IMG/VR virus record: IMGVR_UViG_3300042400_001174
Location: 1-36,502 of that record
Reading direction: 5' to 3' (one strand)
Source: a virus
DNA: 36,502 nucleotides
Translations under genes and position numbers: made by a program
Notes under the pieces: generated by a model
What the model was told of the DNA's origin: nothing
What the model saw: only the letters and a program-made list of their open reading frames with translations
Databases searched by the model: none
In this document: piece by piece, positions 1-6,907 of the stretch
Numbering within the stretch: position 1 is the first letter of the stretch
How the letters are laid out: each line of letters begins with the position of its first letter

Positions 1-64
1 GCGCCTTGGGCGCCCGGATGCCGAACAGCGCGGCCAGCCCGCCGAACACCGCCTTGGAGCACAT
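1..64 (-). CDS. 5' part of small podovirus structural protein, continues at base 36502 when the window is closed
   Basis: An ATG at 64 overlaps the TGA of the GNAT gene as TGATG and opens 21 codons (MCSKAVFGGLAALFGIRAPK-) before the window ends. Joining base 1 to base 36502 keeps the frame and gives a 71-residue protein ending in -KALLGA, whose stop overlaps the portal start. Small proteins with a Met-Cys start and a C-terminal Thr/Ser-Leu-hydrophobic plus KxLLG ending are, from memory, common beside portal genes of podoviruses; their role is not settled. The in-frame closure is seen directly; the family link is recollection. Confidence 0.75.
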   Translation of the reverse strand, partial: MCSKAVFGGLAALFGIRAPKA

Positions 65-606
65 CAGGCCGCCACCCGCGCGAAGGTGATGAAGGCCTCG
101 CCGTCGCGCCCCATGCCGGGGTGCAACCCCTCGGACTCGAAGCCCAGCCAGCGCAGCAGCGCGTGCGCGTCGTCGTGCCCGGCCATGCTGCGACACTCGG
201 CGCGGCGCATCCCGCGGGCCTCGGCGTCGGCCAGGACTGCGCGCGCGGCACGCACGCCCAGGCGCCACGTCTCGTGCCAGCGATCGGTGGCCAGCAGCCA
301 GGCCTGCCAGCAGCCGGGCCAGAACGAGGCCAGACCCAGGGCTGCCACCGGCTCGCCGTCCGGCGCCAGCACGGCGCAGCGGACCTCGTCCAGGCAGGGG
401 GCCAGCATGATGGCGGCGGCATGTTCGGCGGTCGCTTGGCGTGGCATCAGGGCGAAAACCTCGCGTTGATCCCAGACCCGCAGCCGCTGCGCGATGTGCA
501 GCGCCGCGTCCGGCTCCAATCGCCCTATGCGACCCGGCGCGCGCCGGGCAAGCGCTTCCAGCCCGGACGGGTGCAGCGCACCCAATTCAGCGCGCGTGCG
601 GGTCAT
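64..606 (-). CDS. GNAT-fold acetyltransferase-like protein, T7 gp13-type
   Basis: This 180-residue protein resembles the GNAT-like proteins (gp13/DUF2833 type) in T7-like and related podovirus structural clusters. Support comes from a central strand pair APDGEPVAALGLAS (81-94), a W-rich turn (96-110), a helix at 116-132, and the C-terminal pattern LGFESEG (154-160) followed by a GRDGEAFITF strand, the usual last motif of the fold. I chose ATG 606 over the longer upstream reading because it lies within the terminase stop region (20-base overlap) and the upstream residues are Arg-rich and shadow-like. It lies between terminase and the small pre-portal gene, so a minor virion or assembly role is more likely than metabolic acetylation. 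No substrate can be read from sequence. Confidence 0.7.
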   Translation of the reverse strand: MTRTRAELGALHPSGLEALARRAPGRIGRLEPDAALHIAQRLRVWDQREVFALMPRQATAEHAAAIMLAPCLDEVRCAVLAPDGEPVAALGLASFWPGCWQAWLLATDRWHETWRLGVRAARAVLADAEARGMRRAECRSMAGHDDAHALLRWLGFESEGLHPGMGRDGEAFITFARVAA

Positions 607-1903
607 GATGCGCCTCGACCACCACCCGGCGCCCCTCGCCCTTTTCCTCGCGGTGGCCATCGGCAAAGGTGCGCAGCGCGTCGGCGCCGTGGCTGGCCCA
701 GTCGTGCCGCGGCGCGGCCTTCCACACGCCCATGCGCTCGTTCCACTCCCGGCCGTAGGCCCGCAGCGCCGTGAGGCCGGCGGCGCACTCGACCTCATCG
801 AACAGCATGCGCGGCAGCAGCATCATCACGCCGTTGATCCCGCTCTCCACGCCGCCCCGCTGCACCACCCGCGTCGGCCGCACCTCGAGCCGGTTCAGCG
901 TCTGCTCGATCGTGTGCTTGCTCTCGCTGCGATAGTCGCGCTGCACCGCGTCGTGCGGCAGCAGGTGGCGCTTCCACTGATACCCGCGCCCGACCACATG
1001 CCGCGCGTAGTGGTCGAGGCTTTCGTCGGTGTCCTCGTAGTAGCCGATCGCGCGGATCGACCCGCCGTAGGGCGTTTGCAGGAACCATATGGCCGTGCCG
1101 TCGAAGCCCAGGTCCCACGAGGTCCACACCGGCAGGCTCGGGTCGTAGGGCACGCGCGTGATGCGGCCACCCACCTGCGCGTCGTGCAGCCGCTGGCCGT
1201 AGTAGCTGCCGCTCTTCGGCGCGTCCCAGCTGCATTCGAACTCCTGCGCAAACTCCTCGGGCGTCATCTCCGCCCGCATGCGCGCGATGGTGGCGTCGCT
1301 CAGCACGCCGGTGTCCTGAAACAGCAGCAGGTAGCGGCTGTGCCCAGCCTTGCGGCCGGCTTCGTCGTAGGCCTTTTTCAGCTTGCCGAGGCCCTTTGGC
1401 GTGCCCGAGCGGATCAGCGTGCCCTCATAGTCGGCGAGCATCGGCTCCACCGCCGTGACCAAGCCCTCGGCGTTCGTGTCGTCGTATTCGTCCACAATGA
1501 TCTCGTCGGCATAGCCGCCGCGCCAGCCGTCTGGATTATCCAGGCCCCCGGTCTGGAAGATGGCGCCGTTGGGCATCACCACCCGCCGCTCGACCTTCTG
1601 CACATCGGCGCCCGGTATGCTCTTCGCCGCCTTGTCGAGACGGTCCCACAGCCCGGTGCGCGTCCACTGCACCTGCTCGGGCAGCGTCATCACCACGCGC
1701 ACGGGGTCTGCCTTGAGCTGCCTGCGATGTGCCGGCAGATGCTTGCGCTGGTGCGTCATCGCCGTCATCAGGCCGCGCCAAATCCACAGGGCGCTCTTGC
1801 CGGCGCGCCGGTGGACCACTGCGGTGATCCGCTGCGCCGGATCGTGCAGCAGCGGCACCTGCCATGGTCGAGGCGCGAACGGCAGCACGACCTCGCGGCG
1901 CAT
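587..1903 (-). CDS. terL: Terminase large subunit (DNA packaging ATPase and nuclease)
   Basis: This 438-residue protein would cut concatemeric phage DNA and pump it through the portal. The N-terminal ATPase has a Walker A variant HRRAGKS (31-37), a Walker B segment EIIVDEY (134-140; D138, E139) and the RSGTPKG coupling motif (165-171). The C-terminal RNase H-like nuclease has SWDLGFDGT (262-270) with D264 and D268, a middle acidic segment, and DWASHGADALR (401-411). Length and motif order are normal for the family. ATG 1903 overlaps the stop of the upstream HTH gene as TGATG, which fixes the start; the longer upstream frame is Arg/Gly-rich and lacks motifs. Confidence 0.95.
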   Translation of the reverse strand: MRREVVLPFAPRPWQVPLLHDPAQRITAVVHRRAGKSALWIWRGLMTAMTHQRKHLPAHRRQLKADPVRVVMTLPEQVQWTRTGLWDRLDKAAKSIPGADVQKVERRVVMPNGAIFQTGGLDNPDGWRGGYADEIIVDEYDDTNAEGLVTAVEPMLADYEGTLIRSGTPKGLGKLKKAYDEAGRKAGHSRYLLLFQDTGVLSDATIARMRAEMTPEEFAQEFECSWDAPKSGSYYGQRLHDAQVGGRITRVPYDPSLPVWTSWDLGFDGTAIWFLQTPYGGSIRAIGYYEDTDESLDHYARHVVGRGYQWKRHLLPHDAVQRDYRSESKHTIEQTLNRLEVRPTRVVQRGGVESGINGVMMLLPRMLFDEVECAAGLTALRAYGREWNERMGVWKAAPRHDWASHGADALRTFADGHREEKGEGRRVVVEAHHDPHAR

Positions 1904-2205
1904 CAGCCCATCGCGCTGAGCGCGGCCTCGAGCTCGGCGATGGCGCTGGCCCGCACCAGTTCGTAAGGCGCCGGCAGGATGCCCAGGGAGGTCTTGGTTA
2001 CCACCCCCGCCCGCGCGCCCAGCAGCGCCCGCACCGCGTCGCGCAGCTCCAGCGCCGCCAGCATCGAGACCACCCAGTCCGGGATGGGCCGATGCCCGGC
2101 CTCCCAGGATTTGAGCGTGTCGGGCGCGCAGCGCAGCAGCAGCGCCGCCTGCTTCAGCGACAAGTCGCGCTCGGCTCGCCAGGCGCGAAGGTCGGCCGGC
2201 GTCAT
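1903..2205 (-). CDS. Small helix-turn-helix protein next to terminase
   Basis: A 100-residue protein with a Cro/XRE-type HTH in its first half: RAERDLSLKQAALLLRCAPD (residues 10-29), then TLKSWEAGHRPIP, a classic recognition helix and turn. The second half is short helical segments without a motif I know. It is coupled to genes on both sides (ATGA at 2202-2205, TGATG at 1903). Its place directly before terL makes a DNA-binding packaging role (small terminase) conceivable, but the HTH resembles phage regulators more, so it could instead control late genes. The HTH is seen; the role is inference. Confidence 0.75.
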   Translation of the reverse strand: MTPADLRAWRAERDLSLKQAALLLRCAPDTLKSWEAGHRPIPDWVVSMLAALELRDAVRALLGARAGVVTKTSLGILPAPYELVRASAIAELEAALSAMG

Positions 2206-2504
2206 GCCGGCAGCGCCCGCGCCATCGCATCCCGCAGCATCCGCGCGCGCATCTCCGGTCGCCGCTTGATGGTTCGCAGGTATGCCGCTTCGACAACGCG
2301 CGGCAGGGTGCTCACGCTCGCCTGGAGACGGTTTTCCGGGATGCGCTCGCAGAGCATGTGCCCGTGGATTTTGACCGTGCAGTAGTAGGCGCCAGGATCG
2401 CTGCCATCAGGGTCGGTCGAGAGCTCTACGACAGCGCCCGGCACGGCCTGTTCCAGCGCCAGCTTCAGCGCATCCAGGCCGGCGGCGACATCATCGGGCG
2501 TCAT
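2202..2504 (-). CDS. Hypothetical protein, 100 aa
   Basis: I do not recognise this protein. It starts MTPDDVAAGLDALKLALEQA, an amphipathic helix, followed by strands VVELSTD and YYCTVKIHG (about 46-72) and a basic helical tail (TIKRRPEMRARML). The ATG at 2504 overlaps the stop of the upstream 33-residue gene as ATGA, and its own stop overlaps the next start the same way, so it sits in a translationally coupled packaging-region operon. The beta-pair plus basic tail would suit a small nucleic-acid or protein adaptor; nothing firmer can be said. Confidence 0.65.
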   Translation of the reverse strand: MTPDDVAAGLDALKLALEQAVPGAVVELSTDPDGSDPGAYYCTVKIHGHMLCERIPENRLQASVSTLPRVVEAAYLRTIKRRPEMRARMLRDAMARALPA

Positions 2505-2602
2505 GCGTGCGTCTCCGCGATCAGCAGGTCGGGTTGGCGCGGGTAGCAGATGGCCCGCCCGCACGGCGAAACCCATTTCTCGCGCCAGGGGTCAGGCATC
2601 AT
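2501..2602 (-). CDS. Very small hypothetical protein, 33 aa
   Basis: Two adjacent ATG codons (2602 and 2599) open a 33-residue frame (MMPDPWREKWVSPCGRAIC- and 14 more). It overlaps the upstream gene by 11 bases and ends with TGA inside the ATGA start of the next gene, the junction used throughout this genome, which is why I accept it despite its size. It carries two Trp and two Cys in its first 20 residues. Similar tiny proteins beginning DPWREKW-like occur beside terminase genes, as far as I recall. Function unknown. Confidence 0.6.
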   Translation of the reverse strand: MMPDPWREKWVSPCGRAICYPRQPDLLIAETHA

Positions 2603-2894
2603 CGCCCCCCGCCTTCGGCGCCTCGGCCGGCCGGGCCCAGCGGTAGACCACCTCGCTGACCTGCGTGTTCTCGCCCTCTTCGCCGCGCGCCTGCGCCGGC
2701 TTGCCCCAGGCGTGCGCCAGCAGCAGTTCCGCCGCCTGCCGGTCGCCCTGGCGCATGCCCTCGACCAGGCACTCCACGGCCGCCGGAACATGCTCGCGAC
2801 ACAACGCGCGGAAGTCGGCATACCAGCGGCGAGGGTCGGGCTTCATCGCGTCCGGCTTGCCGCTTGGATTTTTGTCTCCCGCCATTTCCGCCAT
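2592..2894 (-). CDS. Candidate small terminase / packaging-associated protein
   Basis: A 100-residue protein with a helical core from DPRRWYADFRALCREHVPAA through AVECLVEGMRQGDRQAAELLLAHAWGKPAQ, a pattern found in small phage proteins near terminase genes. The C-terminal 30 residues are acidic and Ala/Pro-rich. I place the start at ATG 2894, which lies in the last copy of the AATGGCGGAAA repeat; an in-frame ATG at 3026 would add 44 Pro/Gly-rich residues encoded by the repeat and hairpin DNA, which look non-coding. Small terminases often bind repeats near their own gene, so this protein and the adjoining repeats may form the packaging start complex; that is inference. Confidence 0.55.
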   Translation of the reverse strand: MAEMAGDKNPSGKPDAMKPDPRRWYADFRALCREHVPAAVECLVEGMRQGDRQAAELLLAHAWGKPAQARGEEGENTQVSEVVYRWARPAEAPKAGGDDA

Positions 2895-2940
2895 TAGATT
2901 TCCGCCATTAGAACCGGCCGGCTGAGGAGGCGGTGGCCGA

Positions 2941-2984
2941 TTTCCGCCATTGGGAGGGGGCCGGAGGCCCCCCAATGGCGGAAA
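2941..2984. other. Long near-perfect hairpin built from two inverted repeat copies
   Basis: TTTCCGCCATTGG (from 2941) pairs perfectly with CCAATGGCGGAAA (to 2984), a 13-bp stem. After a small bulge the inner arms GGGGCC and GGCCCC pair around a GGA loop. It could act as a structural landmark in DNA (packaging or origin) or, transcribed leftward, as an RNA structure ahead of the packaging genes. There is no T-run, so a simple intrinsic terminator is unlikely. Confidence 0.75.
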
Positions 2985-2993
2985 CGGCACCAG

Positions 2994-3013
2994 CCGGGGG
3001 TTTTTGCCCCCGG
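2994..3013. other. Second short GC hairpin in the repeat region
   Basis: CCGGGGG (2994-3000) pairs with CCCCCGG (3007-3013) around the loop TTTTTG. It lies just after the helicase gene in the direction of transcription and before the long hairpin, so it may slow or partly stop leftward transcription. The T-run is in the loop, not after the stem, so it is not a standard rho-independent terminator. Confidence 0.5.
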
Positions 3014-3044
3014 TGATTTCCGCCATTGATCCGCCATTGATCCG

Positions 3045-4283
3045 CTATTGGGTGGGTCGTTTAGCCGCATCAACACGGACCCCCTTCCTAGCTTTTCCTT
3101 CCTCAACATCGCGGAAGGTGGTCTCGAGGATCAGGCCGGACTTCGCCCAGGCGGCCATGATGTGCTTGGCCTGGGTGTCGTTGATGTCCATCACGTCCAT
3201 CAGGACGGTGCCGGCCCAACGGTCGCCGCCGCCGCGGCCCATGCGGTTCAGGGTGTAGAGCCAGCCCGGCTTGGGGCCTGCGTCGATGATGTCGAGCGCG
3301 CGGTTGGTTTGCTCGGGGGTGACATCCTCGAACACGTCCGGCGGGGTCCAGGGTTCGGCGACCTGAATGCTGTCGCCGCTGGGATAGGTGGCGGTGGCGT
3401 TGCCGAGCTCGACCGAGGCGAGGCGGAACCATGCCGCCTTGTCGGCGCGGGGGGCGAGGTTGGCCTTGGCGTCGTCCACGCGCACGTAGCGCCAGCGCTC
3501 GGCCTGGGCGATGTTGAAGCGCTCGCCGGCGTCGTCGTCCATGCGGGCCAGGGTCAGGCCCACGCGGGCGGCCGCGGCAATGGCGGAGCCGCCGCGCGCG
3601 TCCTCGATGTTGCCGCCGGTGGCGCCCTTGCGGGTGTGGTGCACCAGGATCACGGCGCAGTTGACGGCGGCAGCGATGCGCGCCCAAGCAGCCATGGCGG
3701 CGGCCATGTGGCCGTTGCTGTTCTCGTCCAGGTCGTGGCTGGACACGAAGGGGTCGACCACGATCATGCGCACGCCGCGGGCCTTGGCCTCGCGGGTCAG
3801 TGCCTCTTCGTCGGGGTGGGTCACGCTGGTCACGCCATCGGCGTTGGGGGCCAGGCGCGCGACGCAAAGCGGGCGGTCGCGGCCGGAGTTGATGTAGATC
3901 GGGGCGCACGTCGCGCGGTCCAGGCGGTAATGCTTGGCGGCGGCGGCGACGCGGCGGACCAACTCGTCGCGCCCGTCCTCGAGGTTCCAAATCCAGACCG
4001 GGCCGGGCACCCACACGCGGTGCTCGAGGAGCGGGCGGTTGGCGGCGACGGACAGCGCCATGCCGATCGAGAGCGCGGTCTTGCCAACGCCGCCGGGCGA
4101 GACGATGGCGGTGACGTAGCCGGCCAGGGCCTGCACGCCCAGCAGCCACGGGCGCGGCGCCAGGCTGGCGGGATCGGGCCAGGTGAACGGCTCCACGGCC
4201 AGCGGCAACTGGTGCACGGTCGAGTTCTCGAACTGCTCGAGGAGCGGGTCCGGTGCGTCGGGGTTGTCCACCGCGAGCCTCAT
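3045..4283 (-). CDS. RepA-like hexameric replicative helicase / AAA_25 ATPase
   Basis: This 412-residue protein has the RecA-like core of RSF1010 RepA-type helicases. Walker A is SPGGVGKT (62-69), followed by a catalytic-type WNLEDG (99-104), Walker B MIVVDPFVSSHD (173-184), the sensor VILVHHTRKG (211-220) and DARGGSAI (228-235), all in family order. It should unwind phage DNA at replication. The C-terminal third looks like a small winged-helix extension (DVMDINDTQAKHIMAAWAKS). ATG 4283 overlaps the preceding stop as ATGA. The TAG stop at 3045-3047 falls inside a degenerate repeat copy, placing helicase next to the repeat array and allowing that array to be an origin. I see no primase fused to it. 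Confidence 0.85.
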   Translation of the reverse strand: MRLAVDNPDAPDPLLEQFENSTVHQLPLAVEPFTWPDPASLAPRPWLLGVQALAGYVTAIVSPGGVGKTALSIGMALSVAANRPLLEHRVWVPGPVWIWNLEDGRDELVRRVAAAAKHYRLDRATCAPIYINSGRDRPLCVARLAPNADGVTSVTHPDEEALTREAKARGVRMIVVDPFVSSHDLDENSNGHMAAAMAAWARIAAAVNCAVILVHHTRKGATGGNIEDARGGSAIAAAARVGLTLARMDDDAGERFNIAQAERWRYVRVDDAKANLAPRADKAAWFRLASVELGNATATYPSGDSIQVAEPWTPPDVFEDVTPEQTNRALDIIDAGPKPGWLYTLNRMGRGGGDRWAGTVLMDVMDINDTQAKHIMAAWAKSGLILETTFRDVEEGKARKGVRVDAAKRPTQ

Positions 4284-4867
4284 GTTCGGTTGCACCGTTC
4301 GGCGATGGTGTGGACCACGGCGAGAATGCCGTCGCTCACGTCGCAATCCCACGCCAGGGCGATCAGGTGGCCGAGGTGCCGGCCCTTGCATGCCCACGGG
4401 TGCCGGTCGCGCGTGGCCGAGACGTTTGCGGCGACCCAGGTGAAGGATGGCGCGTTGAGCCATACGGCGCCGTCCGGGTGGGCATGGAAGCCTGTGGCCT
4501 GGTATCGGCCGGGCGCGATGGGCCGGATGCTGGCCGCGATCATGCGCAGCACGTGGCCGGCGTTGGCGCGCAGGAAGTCGGCATAGCCCATGTGGTCGAA
4601 CCGGCGGGGTCCGCGCACACGCTCGAGGTAGCGGTGGGCGGCATCCGGCGCGGCGGCGACGCGGCGCTCGAGGTCAAGGCGCTCCTCGCGGGCCAGGTGC
4701 AGGTCCATGGCGGCCACCTCGCGGTGTGCGAGGGCCACGGCCGCGCGCTCGTCATCGTCGCACGCTTCGGGCCAGCGCGGGCCGCCGCCCCAGGCCGCCG
4801 CCAGCGCGTGCTGAAAGGCCCATTCCGGGGCGTCGGCGGTGATGGTGCGTGTGGCGCTGCGGGTCAT
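4280..4867 (-). CDS. Hypothetical protein, 195 aa
   Basis: Not recognised. The protein begins MTRSATRTITADAPEWAFQH; residues about 40-80 form a charged helix rich in Asp, Glu and Arg, and the C-terminal half has scattered Trp and His residues (HPDGAVWLNAPSFTWVAANV, then DRHPWACKGRHLGHLIALAW). It is coupled by ATGA overlaps to the methyltransferase upstream and the helicase downstream, so a replication or DNA-modification accessory role fits the context. No signal peptide, membrane segment or catalytic motif is evident. Confidence 0.6.
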   Translation of the reverse strand: MTRSATRTITADAPEWAFQHALAAAWGGGPRWPEACDDDERAAVALAHREVAAMDLHLAREERLDLERRVAAAPDAAHRYLERVRGPRRFDHMGYADFLRANAGHVLRMIAASIRPIAPGRYQATGFHAHPDGAVWLNAPSFTWVAANVSATRDRHPWACKGRHLGHLIALAWDCDVSDGILAVVHTIAERCNRT

Positions 4868-5823
4868 GCGGCCTGCTCCTGCTGCATGATCCATGCGCCG
4901 ATCATCGTGACGACTTGCGGGACGACCGCGTTGCCGAGGCACTTAAGGCGGTCCACTCGGCGGGGAACCCCATGAGCCACTCGACCCACTCCGGGTTCAG
5001 CTGCCCACCAATCTGCTCGCACAGCTGCGGCGTGTGGCCATTCTCCTGCCGGCCCTTGCCGCTGCGCCAGTCGCGCGCCGCCGGGCTCGCAAACATCACC
5101 GCCAGCGCCATGGACGTGCCGCCCTGCGCATAGGGCTTCGTGCGCTCGGTCGCGCTGTCCTGCGTCGGCGTGGGCCACAGCTTCAGCGCGTTCAGTATCT
5201 CGGTGCGGTTCGCCCCGCTGCTGCGCAGCCCGCTGCATGGCCTGGGCGTCGGCATGGGCGGCCACGTCCTCTGCGCCACCAGCAGGCTCTTGCTTGCATC
5301 CTTGCCCATGGCGTCGTGCCCCGCAGCGCGGGGCGTGGGCAACAATCCAGACCCGCTGGCGTCGGTGGGGCGCGCCGGCATGGAGAGCACCCACCACGAC
5401 CGGCCAAGCGGTGTAGCCGCTTCCTTCCAAGTCAGAGAGCACCCGGTCGCTGCCTCGGCTGCGGAGAGCAGGAACATTCTCAGCGATGACCCAAGCGGGT
5501 CGGGTTTCCTCGATGATGCGGTGCATCTCGACCCAGAGGCCTGACCGCTCGCCCTCGATGCCCGCGCCTTTGCCGGCGAGGCTGATGTCCTGGCAGGGGA
5601 AACCGCCGCAGACGAGGTCGATGGGGCCGATGCCATCCCGGCGAAGAGCGGCAGCGTCCATCTGTCGCACGTCTGGATATATCGGCGTATCCGGCCAATG
5701 CTTGCGAAGCACGGCGGCGGCGTAGGCGTCCTGTTCGCAGAAGGCGACGGTGGACATTCCGACTGCTTCAAGCCCAAGGCTGAACCCCCCAATTCCTGAG
5801 AAAAGATCGAGCACGCGGGTCAT
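4864..5823 (-). CDS. DNA cytosine-C5 methyltransferase, with its target-recognition region conserved in another frame
   Basis: The 319-residue frame carries C5-methyltransferase motifs: I DLFSGIGGFS (6-15), IV GGFPCQDIS (73-81, nucleophile C77), VI ENVPAL (115-120), VIII HRRQRVWIV (153-161) and X LGNAVVPQ (296-303). It starts at ATG 5823 (ATGA overlap with the RuvC-like stop) and ends in an ATGA overlap. Between motifs VIII and X (about 5345-4905), however, the neighbouring minus-strand frame, shifted +1, encodes LLPTPRAAG, LWPTPTQDSA and GGQLNPEWVEWLMGFPAEW, typical of phage C5-methyltransferase target-recognition ends. That frame has strongly G/C third positions there, while the 319-residue frame does not. 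Joined at W159, frame two would give a product of about 306 residues stopping at 4902. Either a real or programmed frameshift, a sequence error, or dual coding is involved. Confidence 0.8.
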   Translation of the reverse strand: MTRVLDLFSGIGGFSLGLEAVGMSTVAFCEQDAYAAAVLRKHWPDTPIYPDVRQMDAAALRRDGIGPIDLVCGGFPCQDISLAGKGAGIEGERSGLWVEMHRIIEETRPAWVIAENVPALRSRGSDRVLSDLEGSGYTAWPVVVGALHAGAPHRRQRVWIVAHAPRCGARRHGQGCKQEPAGGAEDVAAHADAQAMQRAAQQRGEPHRDTERAEAVAHADAGQRDRAHEALCAGRHVHGAGGDVCEPGGARLAQRQGPAGEWPHAAAVRADWWAAEPGVGRVAHGVPRRVDRLKCLGNAVVPQVVTMIGAWIMQQEQAA

Positions 5824-6326
5824 GCCGCGGCCCTCCTGGCCTGCATGGCATGCGCGTAGGCGAGGAGGGCCAGGGCGTCGGCGTCGTTGTCGTCGTGCGG
5901 CAGGTAGCCCTGGCCTCGAGCCCAGGCGCCCACGTCGTCCTTCTTGGCGAAGCCGTGGCCGACCACCGCCTTCTTCCACGTCTGCACCGGGCATTCGCGC
6001 ACCTCGATCTCGCGGCGGTAGGCCACGAGCTCGACCACGCCCGTCAGCGCGATGAGGAAGCGAGCGGTGTGGGCCTGCGTCTGCGCACGCGGCGGCAGCG
6101 GCGCCTCGTAGATGATCAGGCCGGGCGCGTGCACCGTGATGGCATCGGCCAGCACGTCGCACAGCGCGGCGCAGCCGGCACCGATCGAGCCGGTGGCGGT
6201 GTCGAGCCGCCACACGCCATGCAGCGCGCGCTCGCCGGGCCTGCCCACGGCCCAGCCGGTGCGGGTGGCGAGGTCGAGGGCGAGCACCCGCTCGGCGCGG
6301 CGCTGGCGTGCGGCGGTCGGTGACAT
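5820..6326 (-). CDS. RuvC-like Holliday-junction resolvase
   Basis: A 168-residue RNase H-fold nuclease of the RuvC type. The first acidic residue is in VLALDLATRTGWA (D18), the second in GLIIYEAPLPP (E74), and the C-terminal pair in DDNDADALALLAYA (D147, D150), the normal order and spacing. Phage members resolve branched replication or recombination intermediates before packaging, which fits the RecT and exonuclease genes elsewhere in this genome. The start ATG 6326 overlaps the upstream stop as TGATG, and its stop overlaps the methyltransferase start. The motifs are seen; substrate preference is inferred. Confidence 0.85.
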   Translation of the reverse strand: MSPTAARQRRAERVLALDLATRTGWAVGRPGERALHGVWRLDTATGSIGAGCAALCDVLADAITVHAPGLIIYEAPLPPRAQTQAHTARFLIALTGVVELVAYRREIEVRECPVQTWKKAVVGHGFAKKDDVGAWARGQGYLPHDDNDADALALLAYAHAMQARRAAA

Positions 6327-6904
6327 CAGGCGGCGGGCCTGTCCTCGGGGTTGCCCGATGCGCGGCGGCGGCCCTTGGCGGGGGCGGCCGGCGGCTTGCC
6401 GGCCTGGAAGTCTGTCAGCACCTTCGACCCGCGGGCGTGGCCGACGCTCCATGCCTGGGCCAGCTGGCTGCCCTGGGGCCATGGGTTCTCGTCCGCGCTC
6501 ACGCCTGCCTGGGCCTGCCGATAGCCCGTGTCGTCGGCGTCCCAGGCGGCCTGCTGCTCGGCGGCGCTGGGCGGCACCTCGGCGGCCTGATCATCGAACA
6601 GGGCGAATTGCGCGCCCAGGGGGGCGTTCAGGTAGCGGAGGTATCGGCCGAGGTCGCGGAGGTCCATGGCAACTTCGGCCTCGTCGGCGGTGGTGCGGAT
6701 GCGCAGCGCCTCGACCAACATGGCCTGGTTGACGCCGCCGCGCTTGGCCTGCTTCAGGGCCGAGCGATACTGGCCGCGCACGCTGCGGGCCTCCTGCTCG
6801 ATCTTCTCGAGCTCGCGCTTGGCCTCGGCCACGCGGCGGTAGTGGGTCAGGAAGTCCTCGGGGGTAAGGTTGGGCACCTGGTCCGACTTCATGGTCTTGG
6901 CCAA
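6326..6904 (-). CDS. Coiled-coil protein with ribosome-modulation-factor-like tail, 192 aa
   Basis: Residues 12-60 form a charged helical, coiled-coil-like segment (VAEAKRELEKIEQEARSVRG). Near the C-terminus the string NPWPQGSQLAQAW (140-152), preceded by GYRQAQAG, resembles a short motif in small alphaproteobacterial and phage proteins annotated as ribosome modulation factor-like. The end is basic (KGRRRASG). I take TTG 6904 as the start because AAGGAG lies eight bases upstream; the first ATG (6892) is badly spaced. It lies in the replication-gene run. Function unknown; DNA binding or ribosome association are both guesses. Confidence 0.6.
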   Translation of the reverse strand: MAKTMKSDQVPNLTPEDFLTHYRRVAEAKRELEKIEQEARSVRGQYRSALKQAKRGGVNQAMLVEALRIRTTADEAEVAMDLRDLGRYLRYLNAPLGAQFALFDDQAAEVPPSAAEQQAAWDADDTGYRQAQAGVSADENPWPQGSQLAQAWSVGHARGSKVLTDFQAGKPPAAPAKGRRRASGNPEDRPAA

Positions 6905-6907
6905 GGG

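Larger units (their letters stand above)
2885..3049. repeat. Array of TTTCCGCCATT repeats between replication and packaging genes
   Basis: The 11-mer TTTCCGCCATT occurs at 2885-2895, 2899-2909, 2941-2951 and 3017-3027, and inverted (AATGGCGGAAA) at 2974-2984. Two degenerate copies (TGATCCGCCATT and TGATCCGCTATT) follow at 3027-3038 and 3038-3049, the last running into the helicase stop codon. Spacing is irregular, unlike CRISPR. The array fills the roughly 150-base gap between the helicase and the candidate small terminase gene. Likely uses are a terminase recognition (cos/pac) site, a replication origin with iterons, or a regulator operator. The repeats are seen; the role is inference. Confidence 0.8.

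Noticed and set aside
494-1966. Long plus-strand frame (490 aa) opposite terminase
   Set aside because: Antisense shadow of a clear terminase gene in GC-rich DNA; His/Arg/Val-rich product with no motif.
2895-3026. 44-residue N-terminal extension of the candidate small terminase
   Set aside because: Encoded by the repeat and hairpin DNA, Pro/Gly-rich, and an internal ATG at 2894 gives a normal start.
2885-3049. CRISPR array
   Set aside because: Repeats are 11 bases with irregular, partly inverted spacing and no unique spacers of even length.
3048-4586. Plus-strand frame of 512 aa opposite the helicase
   Set aside because: Mirror frame of the helicase codons; repetitive Gly/Ala/Val/His composition and no domain.
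5820-6213. N-terminal 130-residue extension of the methyltransferase frame
   Set aside because: It is an Arg/His-rich shadow of the RuvC-like gene; the catalytic protein begins at ATG 5823 with MTRVLDLFSG.
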